Assembly: GCF_003945385.1 (NCBI RefSeq)
Contig: NZ_AP018920.1
Location: 3,720,001-3,784,000 of the forward strand
Length of the DNA stretch: 64,000 bases
Direction: 5' to 3'
DNA from: Pseudonocardia autotrophica
GTDB lineage: Bacteria; Actinomycetota; Actinomycetes; Mycobacteriales; Pseudonocardiaceae
Shown here: piece after piece, positions 1-8,431 of the stretch
Layout of the letters: each line of letters begins with the position of its first letter
Position numbering within the stretch: the stretch's first letter is position 1
Translations under genes and position numbers: made by a program
Notes under the pieces: generated by a model
What the model was told of the DNA's origin: nothing
The model's database searches: none
The model's input: only the letters and a program-made list of their open reading frames with translations

Positions 1-1
1 G

Positions 2-1225
2 GGCAGCTTCGTCGCCGACATGGCGAGCGTGGGCAGCGCGACCTTCCACAACGGCTGGATGGTGCGCCGCCCGACACTGGTCGGCCGGCGGGCGTTCGTC
101 GGGAACGCCGCCGTCGTACCGGCGGGTTCGACGCTCGGCGACGAGTCGCTGATCGGGGTGGCGACGGTGCCGCCGCCGTCCGGTGTGCCGCAGGACAGCA
201 CCTGGCTCGGCTCCCCCGCGATGCACCTGCCGGTGCGGCAGGACTCCGGCGACCATCCGGAGTCGCTGACCTTCCGGCCGTCCCGCGGACGGGTCGCCGA
301 ACGGCTGGGCATCGAGTTCCTGCGGGCGACGCTGCCCGCGTCGGCGATCTCGGTGTCGCTCTACCTGTTCCTGCAGTGGCTCTCCGACGTCGCCCGTACC
401 TCCCCGCCGTGGGTCGTGGTGCTCGCCGCGCCGGCACTCGCGCTCGGCACGGCGCTGTTGCTGGTCCTGCTGGTCGCGGCGGTGAAATGGCTGGTCGTCG
501 GGGCGTACCGGGCACGCACCGAGCCGCTGTGGAGCCGGTTCGTGCGCCGCTCCGAGTTCGTCACCGGGCTCTACGAGGCCGCCGCCGTGCCGGGACTGCT
601 GACGATGCTGTCCGGCTCCCCGCTGCTGCCGCCGATGCTGCGGCTGATGGGCGCCCGGATCGGCAGGCGGACGTGTCTGTCGACCACCTATCTGACCGAG
701 TTCGACCTGGTGGACATCGGTGACGACGCGGTCGTCGGCCGGGACGTGTCGCTGCAGACCCACCTGTTCGAGGACCGGGTCATGAAGATGTCCACGGTGA
801 CCGTCGGCGCCGGGGCGACCGTCGGCGACCGGGCGATCGTGCTCTACGACGCGGTCGTCGGCGCCGGGGTCCGGCTGGAGCCGCTGTCGCTGGTGATGAA
901 GGGCGAGCACCTGCCCGCCGGGACTCGCTGGCGCGGGATCACCGCCCAGCCGGTCTCCGATCCGCCGGCACCGGCGCAGCTCCCCGTGCCGGTACCGGTC
1001 CCGGCCGCGGCGACGCCGGTGGAACAGACCGTCCGCACCGCGGCGCCGGACGTGCAACGGACGACCGTCCTCACCCGGGTCGGCCAGGCCGTCGATCCGG
1101 GGCGCACCGTGCGGATGCGGTCGGTGCAGGCCGCCCGCTCGGCTCCACGGCCGTCCGGTCCGCCGCGGCACCGGGTACCGCAGCAGCGGGCCGGTGGCGC
1201 CCGGCACCGCAGGACCGACCGGTGA
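2..1225 (+). CDS. Pls/PosA-type non-ribosomal peptide synthetase, C-terminal part (5' truncated)
   Basis: This is the last 407 codons of a gene that begins before the window. The visible protein has a left-handed beta-helix (hexapeptide) stretch, then two hydrophobic helices at about 331-396 and 412-504, then a second hexapeptide domain at about 640-930 with repeated hydrophobic-G-x-x-A turns, and a Pro/Ala-rich tail. This order matches the terminal domain of Pls (epsilon-poly-lysine synthetase) and PosA-like single-module synthetases, which make amino-acid homopolymers or isopeptides at the membrane. The adenylation and carrier domains would lie upstream and cannot be seen, so the substrate is unknown. 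The gene overlaps the next one by 4 bp. A stand-alone hexapeptide acyltransferase is less likely because of the central membrane helices. Confidence 0.75.
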   Translation, partial: GSFVADMASVGSATFHNGWMVRRPTLVGRRAFVGNAAVVPAGSTLGDESLIGVATVPPPSGVPQDSTWLGSPAMHLPVRQDSGDHPESLTFRPSRGRVAERLGIEFLRATLPASAISVSLYLFLQWLSDVARTSPPWVVVLAAPALALGTALLLVLLVAAVKWLVVGAYRARTEPLWSRFVRRSEFVTGLYEAAAVPGLLTMLSGSPLLPPMLRLMGARIGRRTCLSTTYLTEFDLVDIGDDAVVGRDVSLQTHLFEDRVMKMSTVTVGAGATVGDRAIVLYDAVVGAGVRLEPLSLVMKGEHLPAGTRWRGITAQPVSDPPAPAQLPVPVPVPAAATPVEQTVRTAAPDVQRTTVLTRVGQAVDPGRTVRMRSVQAARSAPRPSGPPRHRVPQQRAGGARHRRTDR

Positions 1226-1926
1226 GGCTGCCCCGCCCGTTCCGGCGCTCCCGCGGCCCGGCCCGGCCCGGTGCGGCGCCGCTCGCCCTGGTCCGGCGCG
1301 GCCCGGACGCGGTGCCGGGCTGCGCGGAGTCGGTCGCGTCGCTGCTCGCGTCGTCGCGGCACGGCTTCGACGTGCGGTTCACCGGGCACGGTGAGGAGCT
1401 CCCGCTGACCGCGCAGACCCTGGCCGCGGCGACGCTGTACGCCGAGCCCGGTGGCGGTGAGCTGGACGCGGTCTGGCCCGTGGTGCGCCGGGTCCGCGGC
1501 CCGGTCCGCGATCTGGTCGCGGGCGGCGGGCGCTACCTGGGGTTCTGCCTCGGCGGCTACCTGGCCGGGGCGACCCCCGGCTTCGGCCTGCTGCCCGGTG
1601 ACACCGACCGGTGGATCGGCACCCGCGGCGCCACCGTCAACCACGACGGCGACGCGCTGGTCCGGATCGACTGGCGCGGCCGGGAACGCACGCTGTTCTT
1701 CCAGGACGGGCCGCGGTTCCTGCTCGACCCGGGTTCCGCCGGTTCAGTGCTGGCCCGCTACCCGAACGACGAGATCGCCGCGGCCGTGCTGCCGTTCGGC
1801 GCCGGGCGGGTCGGCGTCGTCGGCCCGCATCCCGAGGCCGGACCGGACTGGTTCGCCGATGCCGGGCTCCCCCGGGCCGACGCGCGCGACCTCGGCCACC
1901 AGTTGATCGACGAGGTGATGGCGTGA
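1222..1926 (+). CDS. BPL-N / class I amidotransferase-like protein
   Basis: A 234-residue protein starting at a GTG that overlaps the upstream stop (GTGA). Residues 106-112 (GFCLGGY) form a nucleophile elbow with Cys109, as in class I glutamine amidotransferases and the N-terminal domain found in some biotin-protein ligases (BPL_N). The N-terminus is basic and has no signal peptide, so the protein is probably cytoplasmic. The tight overlaps on both sides place it in one operon with the NRPS-like gene and the membrane protein that follows. Its reaction is unknown; it may act on the product of the synthetase. The family call rests on the Cys motif and overall fold pattern. Confidence 0.6.
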   Translation: MRLPRPFRRSRGPARPGAAPLALVRRGPDAVPGCAESVASLLASSRHGFDVRFTGHGEELPLTAQTLAAATLYAEPGGGELDAVWPVVRRVRGPVRDLVAGGGRYLGFCLGGYLAGATPGFGLLPGDTDRWIGTRGATVNHDGDALVRIDWRGRERTLFFQDGPRFLLDPGSAGSVLARYPNDEIAAAVLPFGAGRVGVVGPHPEAGPDWFADAGLPRADARDLGHQLIDEVMA

Positions 1927-3743
1927 CCCGACCGACCCCGCCGCCGGGACCGGCCCCGCGGGTGCCCCCGCCCCGCATCGACGCACCGACCGTACGGACG
2001 GTGCGACCGGTGCGGACCACACCCGAGCCCACGCCCCGCCCGGCACAGGCCGGCCCGTCACAGGCCGCCCCGGTGCCCGCCGGCCCGCGGCACACCGCAC
2101 CCCCGATCCCGCGCCCGCCTGCGCCGACGCCTCGTGACGGCGCGCCTCGGACCGCACGTGACGGCGCACAGCCGAGCCCACGGGATGTCGCTTCGCCGGT
2201 CCGCCGTGACACCGCTCCGCCGACCGCACGGGATGCTGCGCTGCCGACCGCACGGGATACCGCACTGCAGAGCCCACGGGGTACCGCGACCGCGGCCGCA
2301 CGCCACTCCGCTCCCCCGGCCCCGGCGACCCCGGTCCCCCGGATCGCCGAGCCCCGGGCCGCCGCGCCGCCCACCGCGCCCCCACCCACGACCGGCCCCG
2401 CCGCCGCGGACGACGAGCCGCGCCCCGCGTCCCCGGCCACCCTGTCCTCGGCCACCCTGTCCCCGACCACCCTGTCCCCGACCACGCAGCCCCCGCCCAC
2501 CCCACCCCCGACGGCGCAGGCCCCACGCGCCTCCCGGCTGATCGGCGTGGACGCCGCACGCGGCGTCGCGCTGCTCGGGATCATCGCCGTGCACGCGCTC
2601 GTCGAGACCACCGACGACGGCGTGTCGACACCCAGCTACCTGATCTTCGGTGGCCGCTCGGCCGCACTGTTCGCCGTGCTCGCCGGGGTCTCGTTCGCCT
2701 TTCTGACCGGGCGGGCCCGGGTCCGGCCCGGCCCCGATCTGCGCTCCGCCGCCGCGATGCTCGCGACCCGCGCCGGGATGCTGATGCTGATCGGGCTGGC
2801 GCTGAGCTGGACCGATCCGACGATCGCCGCGCTGATCCTGCCGTACTACGCGATCGCCTTCCTGCTCGCGATCCCGCTCGTGGCGCTGCCGACGGCGGTC
2901 CTGGCACCGCTGGCGGCGGCGTTCTGCCTGGGGATCCCGGTGCTGTCGCACCTGGTCCGGCCGATGCTGCCGGTGCCGGACCTCGGCAACCCGTCGCTCA
3001 CCGGGCTGCTCACCGATCCGCTCGGGCTGCTGTCCGAGCTGACCGTCACGGGCGCCTATCCGGGGGTCGTCTGGCTCGCCTACATGGCGGTGGGGATCGT
3101 CGTCGGCCGGCTGCGGCTGTCGTCGGCGCGGACCGCGGCCGGGCTGCTGGTCTGGGGTGTCGCCGCCGCGCTGGCCGCGACGGCGGCGTCGGTCCGGCTG
3201 CTCGGGCCGGGCGGCGGGTACGCCGTCATCGCCGCCGCGAGCCCGCCGGAGCTGCTCGACTCGGCGCCGACCATCGCCGACGCCGTCACCGGCTACCCGG
3301 ACGGCGTCACCCCGACCACCACCTGGTGGTGGCTGGCGACGGTCGCGCCGCACTCGGGCACCCCGCTCGACGTCGTACAGACCGCCGGGTCCGCGCTCGC
3401 CGTGCTCGGCACGACGCTGCTGCTCGCCGGGATCACCACCCGGGGCGTGTCGGCCGTCCTGGGGCACCTGCTGCGCCCGCTCGCGGCCGCCGGATCGATG
3501 ACGCTGACGTTCTACGTCGCGTCCATCCTGTTCATGAACTCCCCGCTGGACACCTTCGGCCCGCTGGAGGGCTACCTGTGGCAGGCCGGCGTCGCGCTGG
3601 TGGCGGGGCTCGCCTGGCGGCGCGCGGTCGGCCGCGGCCCGCTGGAGACGCTGGTGTCGGCCCCGGCCCTCGCGGTGCGCGATCGGGTGCGACCGGCGGC
3701 GGGCACCGGCACGCCGTCCGCCGCCGGCCGGCACCGCGACTAA
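1923..3743 (+). CDS. Membrane acyltransferase-like protein (DUF1624/DUF418 type) with Pro-rich repeat N-terminus
   Basis: The start is the GTG at 1923, overlapping the upstream stop, giving 606 residues. Residues 1-205 are a disordered, Pro/Ala/Thr-rich extension carrying eight octapeptide repeats (71-134) and shorter TLSP-type repeats (about 173-186). From residue 205 a multi-pass membrane domain begins with the motif GVDAARGVALLGI, typical of the heparan-glucosaminide N-acetyltransferase-like (DUF1624) and DUF418 families. About nine hydrophobic helices follow. The function is probably transfer of an acyl group across or at the membrane. Its place in the operon suggests modification of the product of the Pls/PosA-like synthetase, which is inference. 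The long upstream open frame is ignored because it only shadows the preceding gene. Confidence 0.65.
   Translation: MTRPTPPPGPAPRVPPPRIDAPTVRTVRPVRTTPEPTPRPAQAGPSQAAPVPAGPRHTAPPIPRPPAPTPRDGAPRTARDGAQPSPRDVASPVRRDTAPPTARDAALPTARDTALQSPRGTATAAARHSAPPAPATPVPRIAEPRAAAPPTAPPPTTGPAAADDEPRPASPATLSSATLSPTTLSPTTQPPPTPPPTAQAPRASRLIGVDAARGVALLGIIAVHALVETTDDGVSTPSYLIFGGRSAALFAVLAGVSFAFLTGRARVRPGPDLRSAAAMLATRAGMLMLIGLALSWTDPTIAALILPYYAIAFLLAIPLVALPTAVLAPLAAAFCLGIPVLSHLVRPMLPVPDLGNPSLTGLLTDPLGLLSELTVTGAYPGVVWLAYMAVGIVVGRLRLSSARTAAGLLVWGVAAALAATAASVRLLGPGGGYAVIAAASPPELLDSAPTIADAVTGYPDGVTPTTTWWWLATVAPHSGTPLDVVQTAGSALAVLGTTLLLAGITTRGVSAVLGHLLRPLAAAGSMTLTFYVASILFMNSPLDTFGPLEGYLWQAGVALVAGLAWRRAVGRGPLETLVSAPALAVRDRVRPAAGTGTPSAAGRHRD
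2133..2324 (+). repeat. 24-bp in-frame tandem repeat, 8 degenerate copies
   Basis: Eight consecutive 24-bp units encode octapeptides of the form R-D-(T/A/V/G)-A-x-x-(T/S)-(A/P) at residues 71-134 of the membrane protein. The middle copies, such as RDTAPPTA and RDAALPTA, are the most alike. The units keep the reading frame and lie in the non-membrane extension. Confidence 0.85.
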
Positions 3744-3752
3744 CCTCCTCAC
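3741..3752 (+). promoter_or_regulatory. Leaderless-type -10 for the M1 peptidase gene
   Basis: TAACCT at 3741-3746 ends 6 nt before the ATG at 3753 and includes the upstream stop codon TAA. No convincing Shine-Dalgarno sequence precedes the ATG, so a leaderless transcript is likely in addition to read-through from the operon. Confidence 0.45.
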
Positions 3753-5192
3753 ATGATCGACCCGAGCGGCCGGTACCGCGCGTTCGTCGTGCTCACCGTG
3801 GCGCTGGCGATACTCGGCGGATGCGCCGCCGCGGGGCCCGGCACGACCGTCGAGCGGGCCGCACCGGACCCGGACCGGCCGGTCGTCGACGCGACCCTGG
3901 ACCTGGCACCCGATCTCGCCTCGGCCACCGGCACCCAGTCCGTCCGGTTCACCCCGGACGAGCCGATCTGCGAGCTGGTGTTCCGGCTCTGGACGAACCG
4001 GCCGCCCACCATCGCCGACGGCACGTCCTCGGAGATCACCACCGCCGCGGTCGACGGCTCCCCGGTCACTCCGGTGGTGGAGCAGGCCGGCGCACCCGAC
4101 GGCGCCCCGGGCACGCTGGTCGAGCTGCCCCTGCCCGTCTGCGCGGAACCGGGCGGCACGGTCACCGCCGAGCTCGGCTTCCGGATCACCCTGGGCGCGG
4201 ACTCCGGTCAGCGGATCGGCTACTCGCCCGCCGCCGGGACCGCCTGGCTGGGTTCCCCGCTGCCGGTCCTCGACCACGTGCGCGGGCGCGGCTGGGTGCG
4301 TGAGCCCGCGGTGTCGATGGCCGGCGAGACGGTGGTGTCGGAGGACTTCCGGCTCGCCTCGCTCGCCGTCACCGTGGACGACGACCAGCAGGTCGTCGGC
4401 GTCGGCACCCCCGCGGGCCGGACCCCCGCCGGCCCGGGCCGCAGCACCCACACCTTCACCGCGGACGCGATCCGCGACGTCGCGATCGCGGCCGGTGACT
4501 ACGCGATCACCGAGTCCACCGTCGGGACCACCCGGGTGCACGTCGCGGTGCCGGCCGCGGGCCGGGCCGACGGTGCCGCGCTGCGCGGCTCGGCGGCCGA
4601 CTGGACCGGCGCCGTCGCCGAGTTCCTGCCCCGGCTCGAGGAGCTGCTCGGCCCGCACCCCTATCCGGACCTGTGGCTGACGATCGTCCCCTCCCAGAGC
4701 GACGGCGTCGAGTTCCCCACCCACCTGCAGTTCGGCGACGTCGACGAGGGCACCCGGGCGGGGCTCGCCGCGCACGAGCTGGCGCACATGTGGTTCTACG
4801 CGCTGCTGGGCAACGACCAGGCCCGCGACCCGTGGCTTGACGAGTCGTTCACGACCTGGGCCCAGGCCGTCGTCGCCGACCAGATCGACTACTACCGGCC
4901 TGCGAAGTACTCCCCCGCCACGGACGGCCGGATCGGCGACCCGATGACGCTCTGGGACCGGCGCGGGGACGGGTTCGCCGGGTACGTCACCGGCGTCTAC
5001 GACCAGGGCGCCGCGGCGCTGCTGGAGGGCCGCCGCCGGGTCGGCGAGGACCGGTTCGACGCGGCGATGCGCGAGCACATCGCCCGCAACGCGCATCGGG
5101 TCGTGGAGCCGGCCGACGTGCAGGCGTCGTTCGCCGGGCTGCCCGAGGTGCTCGACGTCCTGGCTGAACACGGCGCGTTCGACGGGCCGTGA
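3753..5192 (+). CDS. M1 family zinc metallopeptidase, lipoprotein
   Basis: A 479-residue exported protein. A signal peptide ends in the lipobox LGGC with Cys24 as the lipidated residue. The catalytic site is complete: HELAH at 341-345 and the third zinc ligand Glu364 in LDESF, exactly the HEXXH-x18-E spacing of M1 aminopeptidases. A beta-rich N-terminal domain precedes it. The cell-surface location and position after the Pls/PosA-type operon suggest trimming or degradation of a peptide product, or self-protection; that is inference. It is 9 bp downstream of the previous gene and may have its own leaderless promoter. A hairpin follows the stop. Confidence 0.85.
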   Translation: MIDPSGRYRAFVVLTVALAILGGCAAAGPGTTVERAAPDPDRPVVDATLDLAPDLASATGTQSVRFTPDEPICELVFRLWTNRPPTIADGTSSEITTAAVDGSPVTPVVEQAGAPDGAPGTLVELPLPVCAEPGGTVTAELGFRITLGADSGQRIGYSPAAGTAWLGSPLPVLDHVRGRGWVREPAVSMAGETVVSEDFRLASLAVTVDDDQQVVGVGTPAGRTPAGPGRSTHTFTADAIRDVAIAAGDYAITESTVGTTRVHVAVPAAGRADGAALRGSAADWTGAVAEFLPRLEELLGPHPYPDLWLTIVPSQSDGVEFPTHLQFGDVDEGTRAGLAAHELAHMWFYALLGNDQARDPWLDESFTTWAQAVVADQIDYYRPAKYSPATDGRIGDPMTLWDRRGDGFAGYVTGVYDQGAAALLEGRRRVGEDRFDAAMREHIARNAHRVVEPADVQASFAGLPEVLDVLAEHGAFDGP

Positions 5193-5212
5193 GCGCCGGA
5201 CCGGTGACCACA

Positions 5213-5238
5213 CGGGGGTGGCGCACACACCACCCCCG
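5213..5238. terminator. Bidirectional hairpin between convergent genes
   Basis: Perfect 8-bp arms CGGGGGTG (5213-5220) and CACCCCCG (5231-5238) enclose a 10-nt loop between the stops at 5192 and 5267. There is no T-tract, as is usual for actinobacterial terminators. Confidence 0.55.
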
Positions 5239-5266
5239 GGCTGTCGCCGGGGATCCCGGGGCCGGG

Positions 5267-6589
5267 TCAGCGTTCGTCGACCACCCGGCGGGCCTTGAAG
5301 GTCGTCTCCGGCAGCGTGCCGGGTGCGAGCAGCACGGCGGGCACCCGGATGCCGAGCACCCTGGCCAGTGCGGCCTCCAGCTCCGGCTGCGCCGCCGGAT
5401 CGCCCTCGGCCTCGACCGTCATCTCGTCGAGTGCACCGGGCCGGGTCACCCGGATCCGGAACTCCGGTCCGAGACCGGGCACCGAGCGGACGGCGGTGTC
5501 GACGGCGCTCGGGTAGATGTTGGCGCCGCGGATCACCAGCATGTCGTCGAGCCTGCCGAGCACGCCCTCCGGTAGCCGCGGGTAGGTGCGGCCGCAGGGG
5601 CACGGGTCGTCGGCGAGGTAGGACTCGTCACCCGGCGCGAACCGGATCATCGGCTGGGAGTCGCGCCACAGGTGGGTGTAGACGACGGCGCCCCGGGTGC
5701 CGGCCGGGACCGCCGTGTTCGTGTCGTGGGTGTCGACGATCTCGGTGAACACCTCGTCGGTGAACAGGTGCGTCCCGGTGCCGGCCTCGCAGCCGACGTT
5801 GGTCTGGAACGGGTACATCTCCGACGTCGATCCGGCGTCCGCGACGACCGCGCCCCAGCCGTCCTCGATGACCTTGCGGATGCCGGGCAGCGAACCGCCC
5901 GGCTCCCCGCCGACCAGCAGGTGCCGGACGGTGGTGGCGCGCAGGTCGACACCGTGTCTCTCGGCCACCGAGAGCAGGTGCACCGCGTACGACGGGGTCG
6001 CCGAGAACACCGTGGACCCGAGTCGTTCGATCAGCTCCAGGTGCCGGACGGAGTCGGTGATCCCGATCGGGAACAGGGTCGCGCCGATCCGCTCGGCGCC
6101 CTGCACCACGCCCCAGCCGCCGAAGAACAGGCCGAACGGGAACCCGACCTGGACGATGTCGTCCGGCCGGACCCCGGCGCACCACTGCGCCATCGCGTGC
6201 ACCTCGCCGGCCCGCTCCCAGTCGCCGCGCGAGACCGCGTACATCGTCGGGGTGCCGGAGGTCCCCGACGACCCGTGGATCCGGGCGATGCCGCCGGTGG
6301 GCCGTTCCGGGGTGTAGCTGCCGAACGGCGGGTGCTCGGCCTGGTCGGCGACCAGCATCGCCTTGGTGATCACCGGGACCTTCGCGGTGAAGTCGGCCAG
6401 CGACCGGATCTGGTCCGGGTGGAATCCGTGCGCGTCGTAGTGCCTGCGGTAGAAGGGCAGGCAGTGGTAGACGTAGCCGAGCTGGGCCTGCACCCGCTCC
6501 AGGATCAGCCCGTCCCGTTCGGCGGGATCGCGGGTCTCCCGCTCGGCGTCCCAGTACCGGGGCCAGTCCCGCCCGTCGGCACCTGCCAT
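5267..6589 (-). CDS. Phenylacetate-CoA ligase-like acyl-CoA synthetase
   Basis: A 440-residue member of the PaaK branch of the adenylate-forming enzymes, which activate aromatic or other carboxylic acids to CoA thioesters. The phosphate-binding loop is at residues 106-115 (GSSGTSGTPT), and the C-terminal region has the family motif VIRGANIYPS. The ATG start shares one base with the stop of the upstream monooxygenase gene (TGATG), so the two are cotranscribed and translationally coupled. The neighbouring OB-fold protein, SDR and TetR regulator point to a catabolic route through CoA intermediates. The true substrate cannot be told from the sequence. Confidence 0.8.
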   Translation of the reverse strand: MAGADGRDWPRYWDAERETRDPAERDGLILERVQAQLGYVYHCLPFYRRHYDAHGFHPDQIRSLADFTAKVPVITKAMLVADQAEHPPFGSYTPERPTGGIARIHGSSGTSGTPTMYAVSRGDWERAGEVHAMAQWCAGVRPDDIVQVGFPFGLFFGGWGVVQGAERIGATLFPIGITDSVRHLELIERLGSTVFSATPSYAVHLLSVAERHGVDLRATTVRHLLVGGEPGGSLPGIRKVIEDGWGAVVADAGSTSEMYPFQTNVGCEAGTGTHLFTDEVFTEIVDTHDTNTAVPAGTRGAVVYTHLWRDSQPMIRFAPGDESYLADDPCPCGRTYPRLPEGVLGRLDDMLVIRGANIYPSAVDTAVRSVPGLGPEFRIRVTRPGALDEMTVEAEGDPAAQPELEAALARVLGIRVPAVLLAPGTLPETTFKARRVVDER

Positions 6590-7698
6590 CAGGCGAGGCC
6601 GAGGGCGACGTTCGCCATCCGCTGTCTGCGGTCGAGCCGCTCGCGCCGGGTGAACTGCGGGACGACGTAGCGGGCGAACAGCTCCAGCGACCGGTTCCAC
6701 TTGTCGGTGGTCACCCAGTCCCGGCAGTTGATCAGCAGCGTGCCGAAGCCGCCGACCTCCTCCTCCAGCTCCTTGAGCTGGCGGGTGCAGTCCTCCGGGC
6801 TGCCGATGATCCACGGGATGTTGTCGACCATCCAGTCCAGCGTGAGATCGGCGTCGGTCATCTCCTCGCCGATGAGCATGAGACCGCCGAGGCCGAGACC
6901 GAACAGGTAGTCGTAGGACCGCTTGACGCCCTCGCGGATGTCGCGCAGCGCCTGGTCGCGGTCGTCGGTCACGTAGACCTCGCGCACGATCCGCCAGTTG
7001 TCCCGGGTGACGGCGGGATCGATCCCGGAGCGGGCACCCGCCTCCAGCATCGCCTGGCCCATCGCCCGCAGGTCCGGGGCGTGCGGGTAGGTCCCGTTGT
7101 CGATCGGGGCGAAGTGCACCGACAACGGCTTCCAGCCGCGCTCGCCGCACCTGGCGTAGTTGTGCACGCCGGTCAGTCCGGCGATCGCGAAGGGCGGCAC
7201 GTCCTGGTAGGGGCCGACCTGCAGCTGGCGGTTCTCGTACTTCCAGTACTGGCCCTCGTAGCTGACCGGGTCGTCCGAGGTCAGCAGTTGCCAGATGATC
7301 TCCAGCGCCTCGTTGGTCCGGGGTGCGGCCTCGGCCGGTTCCAGGCCGAACAGCGCCTTGTCGGTGGGCAGCCCGCCGCCGCCGAAGCCGTAGTCGAGCC
7401 GTCCGTGCGTGAGGTGGTCGAGGAACGCCATCCGCTCGGCCACCATGAACGGGTCCTGGTAGGGCAGGTTGATGACGCCGGTGCCGAGCCGGATCCGGTG
7501 CGTCAGCGCGCTCGCCTTCGCGATCATGAACTCCGGCACCGGGACGTTCTCGAACCCGCCGGTGTGGTGCTCGCCGATCCAGAACTCGTCGAACCCGAGC
7601 CGCTCGGCCTCCACGATCGCCGCGATGTCGCGGTCGTAGGACAGTGTCCAGTTCTCGATCGGCGGGTGCTCCGGCATGGTGAAGAAGCCGAACTTCAT
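6589..7698 (-). CDS. Luciferase-like (LLM class) flavin monooxygenase
   Basis: A 369-residue protein of the bacterial luciferase-like family, a TIM barrel using reduced FMN or F420. Typical features are the N-terminal MKFGFFTMPEHPP strand, the WIGEHH motif near residue 40 and LGTGVINLPYQDP in the barrel. The ATG at 7698 is preceded by AGGACC as ribosome binding site. It is the first gene of a two-gene unit with the CoA ligase. A TTGACA at 7910-7905 (minus strand) is a good -35 candidate, leaving a leader of about 170 nt that carries one of the two CAAAC dyads. It probably oxidises the compound whose acid is then activated by the ligase. Confidence 0.8.
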   Translation of the reverse strand: MKFGFFTMPEHPPIENWTLSYDRDIAAIVEAERLGFDEFWIGEHHTGGFENVPVPEFMIAKASALTHRIRLGTGVINLPYQDPFMVAERMAFLDHLTHGRLDYGFGGGGLPTDKALFGLEPAEAAPRTNEALEIIWQLLTSDDPVSYEGQYWKYENRQLQVGPYQDVPPFAIAGLTGVHNYARCGERGWKPLSVHFAPIDNGTYPHAPDLRAMGQAMLEAGARSGIDPAVTRDNWRIVREVYVTDDRDQALRDIREGVKRSYDYLFGLGLGGLMLIGEEMTDADLTLDWMVDNIPWIIGSPEDCTRQLKELEEEVGGFGTLLINCRDWVTTDKWNRSLELFARYVVPQFTRRERLDRRQRMANVALGLA

Positions 7699-7850
7699 CG
7701 GTCGGGTCCTTTCAAGCGATCCGCGGAACGGGCGGTGGCGGTGGTCGAGCCGCCGGCAGGGCCGGACGGGTCGAACAGCCAGGGGGTCGAGCGGACGGTC
7801 GTGCGGCGGGTGACAGAGACGGCAGGACGGGTGGTCGAGCGGGTGGTGGA

Positions 7851-7864
7851 CAAACATCTGTTTG
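7851..7864. promoter_or_regulatory. CAAAC-N4-GTTTG dyad, site 1
   Basis: CAAACATCTGTTTG is an inverted repeat (6-bp arms CAAACA/TGTTTG) in the divergent intergenic region. It lies just downstream of the predicted start of the minus-strand transcript. The same outer arms recur 96 bp away. The likely ligand is the TetR protein encoded at 9235-9864. Confidence 0.6.
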
Positions 7865-7938
7865 GCGTCGGCGCCCGAATGAGCCTGTCGGGGATCAACG
7901 TGGCTGTCAATAATGGCTGCGCAGGTAGGTGCTCGGCA

Positions 7939-7973
7939 TTGATAATCAAACCTTCGTTTGCTTACATGTCGAC
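7939..7973 (+). promoter_or_regulatory. Promoter with CAAAC-N4-GTTTG dyad, site 2
   Basis: TTGATA (7939-7944) and TTACAT (7962-7967) are separated by 17 bp. CAAACCTTCGTTTG (7947-7960) fills the spacer, so a bound repressor would block RNA polymerase. The -10 ends 6 nt before the GTG at 7974, implying a leaderless mRNA. Confidence 0.6.
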
Positions 7974-8372
7974 GTGACCATCGTCGATCCCCGACCTCGC
8001 ATCGTCGCGGCGCCGGACGGTGCCGGACTCGTGACCGGAGTCCGCTGCGCCGACCACGAACGCTGCCCGGGCCGGGCCGCCTTCGACTGGCCCGCCTGCC
8101 CGAGCTGCGGCGGCGCCGTCGAGCCCGCCGAGTTCGGGCCGGGCGGCACGGTCTGGAGCAGCACCGTGGTCCGGATCCCGGTGCCGGGCCGCACCCCGCC
8201 CTACCCGCTCGCCTACGTCGATCTCGACGACGGCCCCCGGGTGCTCGCGCACACCACCGAGCAACAGCCGATCGGCGCGCGGGTGCGGCTGCTCGGTCCC
8301 AGTGCGCCGCACCTGATGGGTCACCCCGGCGACGGGGACGGCGGGGACGTGCGCGCCGAACCCTCCCCCTGA
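7974..8372 (+). CDS. Zn-ribbon / OB-fold (DUF35-type) acyl-CoA-associated protein
   Basis: A 132-residue protein with a CPSCGG zinc-ribbon knuckle near residues 43-48 followed by a small beta-barrel (OB-fold). DUF35-type proteins of this design partner with thiolases and other acyl-CoA enzymes and help deliver CoA substrates. The GTG at 7974 is chosen because a -35/-10 pair places transcription start on it; an upstream ATG frame is shorter and unlikely. It is divergent from the monooxygenase-ligase unit and probably co-regulated through the paired dyads. No partner thiolase is present in the window, which is odd for the family. Confidence 0.65.
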   Translation: MTIVDPRPRIVAAPDGAGLVTGVRCADHERCPGRAAFDWPACPSCGGAVEPAEFGPGGTVWSSTVVRIPVPGRTPPYPLAYVDLDDGPRVLAHTTEQQPIGARVRLLGPSAPHLMGHPGDGDGGDVRAEPSP

Positions 8373-8431
8373 GCACACCCGCGACCGGCCTCGACCGGGC
8401 AGGCCGCGGCGCCCGGGCGTATGTCCGCCCC

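Noticed and set aside
2058..5603. 1181-codon open frame on the minus strand opposite the DUF418-like and M1 peptidase genes
   Set aside because: Arg/Gly-rich shadow composition; the plus-strand genes have membrane helices, a lipobox and HEXXH-x18-E.
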